Below, in pieces: positions 7,424 to 11,678 of a DNA stretch of 11,678 nucleotides. Under the pieces are notes generated by a model, which was not told where the DNA came from, made no database searches, and saw nothing but the letters and a program-made list of their open reading frames with translations. Source of the DNA: an uncultured Pseudorhodobacter sp. (GTDB taxonomy: Bacteria; Pseudomonadota; Alphaproteobacteria; Rhodobacterales; Rhodobacteraceae). Where the stretch lies: NCBI GenBank assembly GCA_945957495.1, contig CAMFLG010000048.1:1-11678 (forward strand), written 5' to 3'. The number at the start of each line of letters is the position of its first letter. Position 1 is the stretch's first letter. Position numbers and translations under genes: made by a program.

Positions 7424-7662
7424 GCTGGTCCTTCGTGGCCGGGCTGATCTGGCTGGTGGTGGCGAATGTGATCGGATTGCTGCCGTCGAAGGATTATCAC
7501 TGGCGCAATGCCTATGGGCTGATCGCGGTCGGGCTGCCGCTGTTGGCGTGGATCCTTTACGCAAACGGGCCGTGGTGGGGGCTGGCGTTTCTGGCCGCCG
7601 CCGGATCCGTGCTGCGCTGGCCGGTGGTGTATTTCTGGCGGTGGCTGCGGCGCGCCCTGTAG
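7420..7662 (+). CDS. Small membrane protein, DUF2484-like (second of a tandem pair)
   Basis: An 80-residue protein. Its ATG overlaps the previous stop (ATGA), with AAGG upstream at 7405-7408. It matches its neighbour residue for residue in several places: MS at the start, G-x-[IV]-W-[IL]-[IV]-VA near residues 8-15, LP at about 21, a second hydrophobic block, W-rich middle, and SVLRWPVVYFWRWLRR matching SMFRRPLIYLGRR. About three membrane segments are likely. The two genes look like an old tandem duplication. The protein ends earlier than its partner, and its TAG stop (7660-7662) lies inside a perfect palindrome, so the original C-terminus may have been replaced when that element arrived. Function unknown. 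Confidence 0.75.
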   Translation: MSWSFVAGLIWLVVANVIGLLPSKDYHWRNAYGLIAVGLPLLAWILYANGPWWGLAFLAAAGSVLRWPVVYFWRWLRRAL

Positions 7663-7686
7663 GATGGGCAATATTGCCCATCCTAC
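7659..7686. repeat. 28-bp perfect palindrome, copy 1
   Basis: Arm GTAGGATGGGCAAT is followed directly by its exact reverse complement ATTGCCCATCCTAC, with no spacer. In RNA it would fold into a stem of about 12 bp with a small AU loop. It contains the stop codon of the second DUF2484-like gene. It resembles REP-type elements of the form GTAGG(G/A)TGGGC that I associate with Proteobacteria (memory only). It may end or attenuate transcription coming from ftsW-murG-murC. Confidence 0.8.
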
Positions 7687-7705
7687 GAATGACCCGTCTC
7701 GCGGT

Positions 7706-7729
7706 AGGATGGGCAATATTGCCCATCCT
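7706..7729. repeat. 24-bp perfect palindrome, copy 2
   Basis: Arm AGGATGGGCAAT and its exact reverse complement repeat copy 1 in the same form. Identity to copy 1 extends two bases left (GT at 7704-7705), but a G at 7730 replaces the closing TAC, so the dyad is shorter. The centres of the two copies are 45 bp apart. Two hairpins in a row form a strong barrier between the DUF2484-like genes and the orphan gene. Confidence 0.8.
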
Positions 7730-7769
7730 GTGAGTTGTTATCGCAGGCGCTATCGGTGATAGTTGTGCC

Positions 7770-8870
7770 ATGGCCACGCGCATGATCGTTGATGAACGTT
7801 CGTTGGAACAATGGCTGCAGGGTCGTGCCCGCGCAGAAACCATTGCTCTGGCGACACGCGCCGCGGGCAGGGTTGCGCCGCTATGGGCGCGTGCGATCGA
7901 GGGAGAGTTCGCGAAATTTGCGGAATTGCAACCCCTGACCCACTGGCGCGCGCTGCTGACATCGGCAGTGGCGGCGGTAGCGGCAGATCAGGAGGTGATC
8001 GTCGCCGCAGTTTCTGCCCATGACATCGTCACCGATGAGCGCCGCAGGGCTCGGGCTGCCAACAGAGATCTTGAATTCGATATGTTCTGCCGCTCTGGCA
8101 TGAACATTGATGACTATGCAGCGGCAAGTCTGACCTATCATGGGGCGTGGAAGAGGGAATCGCTGGCGCGCGAGGTTGGCAACCTGGTAGGGGCCGCAGC
8201 TGCCGCTGCCGAAAAGGAAGCGGCGATTAAGATATTGAATTATATTCATGGTTTCCACCATCCCCTAGGGCAAGACGGGCTTGATCCACCCGCGTTACGC
8301 GCTCGGCTCGACTTGGCCGGCGCAGATGGCTGTGCCCGATCCGCCGTCTACGAGGCTATTCAGTCTGCCATCAGCGGAGTATCGTCGCCGGCAAGCCGCT
8401 ATCCCCATGTTGTCGAACCCTCTGCCGCAAAGCCTGCCGCTCGGTGTGTGCAGGATGGTCCCGGGGCCCTTTTCTTCGCTGTCCGTGCCGCTGTCGGCCT
8501 GCGGGGCGGCGACAACCAGAGCATCCTTCTGCATGCGCGGGCAGAAGGCGAAGCTCAGGCAGCCAGGCTCTGGGCGCAGACACGCGAGGACGCGGAGATT
8601 CTTCTGCGCGGGGACGATCTTTTTGCTGTGCCGTTGTGGACGCTGCCGGAGCCGGAGTGGTTCCGCGTGGCAGAGGCCGACAGCCGCGCGGTGCTGGCAA
8701 GGTCGCCTTCAGTTTGGGGGTTCTGGCGAAGATGGTGGGACGGGTTGCGGAGCGGCCAACCTGTGGACTGGGCCCTGCAACGGCAGGTCGCACTGATCCC
8801 GGAGGACATATGGAAGCAAGGCCCGGAGACTGTCGCCAGTGTGATCGCAGACATTGAACATGCGGTTTGA
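7770..8870 (+). CDS. Uncharacterised protein interrupting the cell-wall cluster
   Basis: A 366-residue protein with no recognised catalytic motif, signal peptide or membrane segment. The ATG at 7770 has no clear ribosome site; ATG 7782 is an alternative. The N-terminal half is helical and Ala-rich (ALATRAAGRVAPLWARAI near residues 26-43; a run GAAAAAAEKEAA near 141-152). A Pro/Ser-rich linker spans roughly 203-222. The C-terminus is Trp-rich: GFWRRWWDGL, DWALQRQVALIPEDIW and KQGPETV. I recall similar C-terminal signatures in unnamed proteins of Rhodobacterales, always without function. A hand count of GC over 8041-8280 gives about 56%, against about 70% in sampled murG lines. Palindrome copies flank it. 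It is best read as an accessory gene gained inside the cluster. Confidence 0.75.
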   Translation: MATRMIVDERSLEQWLQGRARAETIALATRAAGRVAPLWARAIEGEFAKFAELQPLTHWRALLTSAVAAVAADQEVIVAAVSAHDIVTDERRRARAANRDLEFDMFCRSGMNIDDYAAASLTYHGAWKRESLAREVGNLVGAAAAAAEKEAAIKILNYIHGFHHPLGQDGLDPPALRARLDLAGADGCARSAVYEAIQSAISGVSSPASRYPHVVEPSAAKPAARCVQDGPGALFFAVRAAVGLRGGDNQSILLHARAEGEAQAARLWAQTREDAEILLRGDDLFAVPLWTLPEPEWFRVAEADSRAVLARSPSVWGFWRRWWDGLRSGQPVDWALQRQVALIPEDIWKQGPETVASVIADIEHAV

Positions 8871-8893
8871 GAGGATTGGAAGTCAGTTGATTT

Positions 8894-8914
8894 GGCAATC
8901 TGCCCATCCTACGA
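8894..8914. repeat. Decayed third copy of the palindrome, right edge of the insertion
   Basis: GGCAATCTGCCCATCCTACG, plus A, matches the centre and right arm of copy 1 with one base missing and one changed. It also includes the CGA that follows copy 1. The left arm is absent, replaced by unrelated bases. The next bases (CCCCC, TTGCGGGG) loosely match the spacer between copies 1 and 2. It lies in the murB leader, 40 bp before the start. Confidence 0.65.
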
Positions 8915-8954
8915 CCCCCTTGCGGGGCTGGCGAAAAAGCCGCAAAACCGCGCG

Positions 8955-9884
8955 ATGACACAAGAGCTTCCCCCCGTGCGCGGCACGCTGACGCCGCATC
9001 GTTCCCTGGCTGATCTGACCTGGCTGCGGGTTGGCGGGCCGGCGGATTGGTTGTTTCAGCCTGCGGATGAGGCGGATCTGCGCGACTTTTTGCGTGATCT
9101 GCCCACCGGGATGCCGGTGTTTCCGATGGGGGTGGGGTCGAACCTGATCGTGCGTGATGGCGGGGTTCGGGCGGTGGTGATCCGGTTGGGGCGGGGGTTC
9201 AACGCGATAGAGGTTGCCGAGGGCCGCGTGACGGCGGGGGCGGCGGCGCTGGATGCGCATGTGGCGCGGCGCGCGGCAGAGGCGGGGTTGGACCTGACCT
9301 TCCTGCGCACCATCCCGGGCAGCATCGGCGGTGCGGTGCGGATGAATGCCGGGTGTTACGGGTCTTATGTGGCGGATCATCTGATCTTTGCCCGCTGCGT
9401 GACGCGGGCGGGCGAGGTGGTGGAGTTGCGCAAGGACGATCTGCATCTTGCCTATCGGCAAAGCCGTTTGCCCGAGGGTTGGGTAATTGTGTCGGCCTGT
9501 TTTGCGGCAGAAGCCGGTGATCCGGCGGTGTTGGAGGCGCGGATGGCCGATCAGATCGCCAAGCGGGATGCCAGCCAGCCGACGAAAGAACGCTCTGCCG
9601 GATCAACCTTTCGCAATCCGGTTGGACATTCCTCGACCGGGCGGGCCGATGACAGCCACGAGTTGAAGGCGTGGAAGGTGATCGACGATGCGGGCATGCG
9701 CGGCGCGCGCAAAGGCGGCGCGCAGATGAGCGAGATGCATTCGAATTTCCTGATCAACGCGGGTGGCGCAAAAGCTGCCGATCTGGAAGATTTGGGCGAG
9801 GAAGTGCGAAAAAAGGTTTTCCAACAGAGCGGTATCACGTTAGAGTGGGAAATCATGCGGGTCGGTGAACGCACCGCAGAATAA
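8955..9884 (+). CDS. murB: MurB, UDP-N-acetylenolpyruvoylglucosamine reductase
   Basis: A 309-residue FAD enzyme that reduces UDP-GlcNAc-enolpyruvate to UDP-MurNAc with NADPH in the cytoplasm, supplying MurC. I chose the ATG at 8955 (MTQELPPVRG); the frame opens at a TTG at 8892, but that stretch is translated palindrome remnant. The FAD-binding region shows GVGSNLIVRDGG and RTIPGSIGGAVRMNAG. The catalytic Ser is Ser217 in AGSTFRNP, and the conserved Glu is in LEWEIMRVG near the end (Glu297 or Glu299). HSNFLIN is also present. No good Shine-Dalgarno sequence precedes the ATG, unlike the tightly coupled genes upstream. This fits the 1.3-kb insertion having changed its leader. ddl follows after 55 bp. 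Confidence 0.95.
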   Translation: MTQELPPVRGTLTPHRSLADLTWLRVGGPADWLFQPADEADLRDFLRDLPTGMPVFPMGVGSNLIVRDGGVRAVVIRLGRGFNAIEVAEGRVTAGAAALDAHVARRAAEAGLDLTFLRTIPGSIGGAVRMNAGCYGSYVADHLIFARCVTRAGEVVELRKDDLHLAYRQSRLPEGWVIVSACFAAEAGDPAVLEARMADQIAKRDASQPTKERSAGSTFRNPVGHSSTGRADDSHELKAWKVIDDAGMRGARKGGAQMSEMHSNFLINAGGAKAADLEDLGEEVRKKVFQQSGITLEWEIMRVGERTAE

Positions 9885-9911
9885 CAAGATCACGCGAATA
9901 ACAAGATCACG
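9879..9911 (+). repeat. Tandem 16-bp direct repeat at the murB 3' end
   Basis: GAATAACAAGATCACG occurs at 9879-9894 and again at 9896-9911, a period of 17 bp. The first copy includes the last codons and TAA stop of murB; the second is untranslated. This is probably a replication-slippage duplication that lengthened the murB-ddl spacer. It is not a hairpin. Confidence 0.8.
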
Positions 9912-9939
9912 GGCGCATAAGACCCGGACGAGGCAGTAA

Positions 9940-10860
9940 ATGGCGGGCGGTTCGAGCAGAGCAGCCTCCACAGTAGCGGTGTTGATGGGTGGGCCTTCCG
10001 CAGAGCGGGAGGTGTCGCTTGTCTCTGGGCGCGAATGCGCCGCAGCGTTGCGGGAGGCGGGATTCACGGTGGTGGAGGTCGATTGCGGCCCCGACCTGTT
10101 CACGCGCCTTTCCGAAATCAAGCCGGATGTCTGCTTTAACGCGCTGCATGGCCGTTGGGGTGAAGATGGCTGTGTGCAGGGCATTCTGGAATGGCTGCGC
10201 ATTCCCTACACGCATTCAGGGGTTCTGGCCTCGGCCCTGGCGATGAACAAGCCCAAGGCGAAAGAGGTTTATGCCGCCGCTGGCCTGCCAACCGTTGTTG
10301 GGCGTCTGGCCTGCCGCGAAGAGGTGGAGGCCCATCACGTTCTGCCGCCGCCCTATGTGGTGAAGCCCTATAACGAGGGCTCTTCGGTGGGCGTCTATAT
10401 CGTGCGCGAAGGCACCAACGCGCCGCGTCTGGCGGAAACCATGCCCGATATCGTGATGGTGGAAACCTATGCGCCGGGGCGGGAAATGACCGTGACGGTG
10501 ATGGGCGACCGGGCGCTGGCGGTGACGGATATCATCACCGACGGCTGGTATGATTTCGACGCGAAGTACAAGACCGGCGGGTCGCGGCATGTGGTGCCGG
10601 CCGATCTGCCGCAAGAGATCACCGATGCCTGTCTGGATTATGCCTTGCGGGCGCATCGGGCGCTGGGGTGCCGGGGTGTCAGCCGCACCGACATGCGCTG
10701 GGACGAGGCGCGCGGTTTGGCCGGGCTGATCCTGTTGGAAACGAACACCCAGCCGGGGATGACGCCCACGTCATTGGCCCCGGAACAGGCGGCGCTGCAT
10801 GGCTATTCCTTTGCCGAGTTCTGCGCCTGGATGGTGGAGGACGCCTCATGCAATCGCTAG
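9940..10860 (+). CDS. ddl: D-alanine--D-alanine ligase
   Basis: A 306-residue ATP-grasp enzyme, normal Ddl length, that joins two D-Ala for addition to the stem peptide by MurF. GAGG at 9929-9932 precedes the ATG by 7 bp. Motifs in order: GGPSAEREVSL with Glu23, HGRWGEDG (70-77), KPYNEGSSVGV (142-152) with the Ser pair at 148-149, and the omega-loop region DFDAKY (205-210) with Tyr210. Arg249 and Asp251 (SRTD) and LLETNTQPGMTPTSL with Glu267 and Asn269 complete the metal/ATP site. The usual family form is LEVN, so Thr268 is a mild change. Tyr210 next to the active site is the residue typical of D-Ala-D-Ala rather than D-lactate ligases. The stop lies 13 bp inside ftsQ. Confidence 0.96.
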   Translation: MAGGSSRAASTVAVLMGGPSAEREVSLVSGRECAAALREAGFTVVEVDCGPDLFTRLSEIKPDVCFNALHGRWGEDGCVQGILEWLRIPYTHSGVLASALAMNKPKAKEVYAAAGLPTVVGRLACREEVEAHHVLPPPYVVKPYNEGSSVGVYIVREGTNAPRLAETMPDIVMVETYAPGREMTVTVMGDRALAVTDIITDGWYDFDAKYKTGGSRHVVPADLPQEITDACLDYALRAHRALGCRGVSRTDMRWDEARGLAGLILLETNTQPGMTPTSLAPEQAALHGYSFAEFCAWMVEDASCNR

Positions 10861-11678
10861 GGCGCAACATTCCGCTGCGGCGCGATCCGGCACCGACACG
10901 GTGGCAGTACCGGCTGCAACGGCTGTGGCTGACGCCGTATTACCGGGTGCTGTTGCGCTATGGCGGGCCGGTGCTTGTGCTGGCCGTGGTGGCGCAGCTG
11001 GTGTTGCAAAGCGAGACGCGCCGCGCGGCCATCGTGCAAAGCTTTGTCGATATTCAGGAGAAGTTTCAGGCACGGCCGGAGTTTCGCGTTGGCCTGCTGT
11101 CGATCGAGGGGGCCTCGGCCGATCTGGCGGATGCGGTGCGGGCGCGGCTGGCGCTGAAACTGCCGCAATCGTCGTTCGATCTGGATCTGGACGTGCTGCG
11201 CGCCAAGATCGAGGCGTTGGATGCCGTCGCATCGGTGCAGTTGCGCGTCCGGTCGGGCGGGGTGTTGCAGGTGGTGTTGAAGGAACGTGACCCAACTGTT
11301 GTATGGCGCACGGCGTCCGGCCTGCAACTGCTGGATGCCACCGGGCATCGCGTGGCGGGTCTGACTGCGCGCGAGGATCGTGCGGACCTGCCGTTGATTG
11401 CGGGCGACGGGGCCGATGTGGCGATTGACGAGGCGATGGCCATTCTGGACGCCGCAAGCCCGATTGCCGGGCGCGTGCGCGGGCTGGTCCGGGTGGGCGA
11501 GCGGCGCTGGGATCTGGTGCTGGATCGCGCGCAACGCATCTTGTTGCCCAGCGAAAACCCTGCGGCGGCGGTCGAGCGTTTGTTGGCGCTGGACCAGGCC
11601 GAAAAACTGTTGGACCGCGATGTTGCGGCAATTGATTTCAGAAACCAAGACCGCCCGGTGCTGCGTCTGGCTCCGTTC
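10848..11678 (+). CDS. ftsQ: FtsQ, divisome assembly protein (3' partial)
   Basis: The frame from the ATG at 10848 stays open to the window end (277 residues seen, no stop). A basic cytoplasmic N-terminus (residues 1-38) is followed by one membrane helix at about 39-54 (GGPVLVLAVVAQLVLQ). A POTRA domain runs from about 79 to 148, containing FRVGLLSIEGAS and ending LQVVLKERDPTVVW. The FtsQ beta-domain then begins (LQLLDATGHRV, DLPLIAGDGA). This order and the place after ddl identify FtsQ (DivIB family), the bitopic protein that links early divisome proteins to FtsL, FtsB and FtsW. The start overlaps ddl by 13 bp, so it is likely coupled. ftsA and ftsZ are expected next but lie outside the window. 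Confidence 0.93.
   Translation, partial: MQSLGRNIPLRRDPAPTRWQYRLQRLWLTPYYRVLLRYGGPVLVLAVVAQLVLQSETRRAAIVQSFVDIQEKFQARPEFRVGLLSIEGASADLADAVRARLALKLPQSSFDLDLDVLRAKIEALDAVASVQLRVRSGGVLQVVLKERDPTVVWRTASGLQLLDATGHRVAGLTAREDRADLPLIAGDGADVAIDEAMAILDAASPIAGRVRGLVRVGERRWDLVLDRAQRILLPSENPAAAVERLLALDQAEKLLDRDVAAIDFRNQDRPVLRLAPF

Noticed and set aside
7548..7733. Plus-strand frame across both palindromes with VGWAILPIL repeated in its product
   Set aside because: The peptide repeat is only the palindrome translated twice; the frame overlaps the DUF2484-like gene in another phase.
1..11678. CRISPR array, tRNA, rRNA or a complete insertion sequence
   Set aside because: I saw no regularly spaced repeats, no tRNA-like cloverleaf and no transposase gene. 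The only repeats are those listed.

Overview
The window is GC-rich DNA from an alphaproteobacterium, most probably the Rhodobacterales (Rhodobacteraceae/Paracoccaceae). Three things point there: the division/cell-wall gene order ftsW-murG-murC-(two small DUF2484-like membrane proteins)-murB-ddl-ftsQ, the protein signatures of these genes, and an intergenic motif of a type I associate with that order. No organism can be named from the sequence alone.

Layout. Bases 2-1363 hold the 3' part of a plus-strand gene for a long coiled-coil protein with a C-terminal OmpA-like peptidoglycan-binding domain. A hairpin plus T-run follows it. Bases 1554-2633 (minus strand) encode a saccharopine/lysine-dehydrogenase-like oxidoreductase with a strong GC hairpin just past its stop. 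A 254-bp gap separates it from a divergent small zinc-binding GFA-family gene (2888-3361). After a 134-bp leader rich in inverted repeats comes the tightly packed cell-wall cluster: ftsW (3496-4659), murG (4659-5747), murC (5751-7160) and two tandem small membrane-protein genes (7157-7423 and 7420-7662). All have overlapping or nearly touching ends, as expected for one translationally coupled operon.

The compact cluster is then broken by about 1.3 kb of unrelated DNA. Two copies of a perfect palindrome (28 and 24 bp) lie at its left edge and a decayed third copy at its right edge. Between them is an uncharacterised 366-aa gene (7770-8870) of visibly lower GC in its first half. murB (8955-9884), ddl (9940-10860) and the start of ftsQ (10848 to the window end) follow.

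How the genes work together. FtsW is the septal peptidoglycan polymerase. MurB and MurC act at successive cytoplasmic precursor steps. Ddl supplies D-Ala-D-Ala. MurG makes lipid II, which FtsW consumes. FtsQ recruits the divisome. The two DUF2484-like proteins have no known function but sit inside this set. The interrupting palindrome-flanked gene is the most unusual item in the window; its hairpins may uncouple murB-ddl-ftsQ from ftsW-murG-murC.
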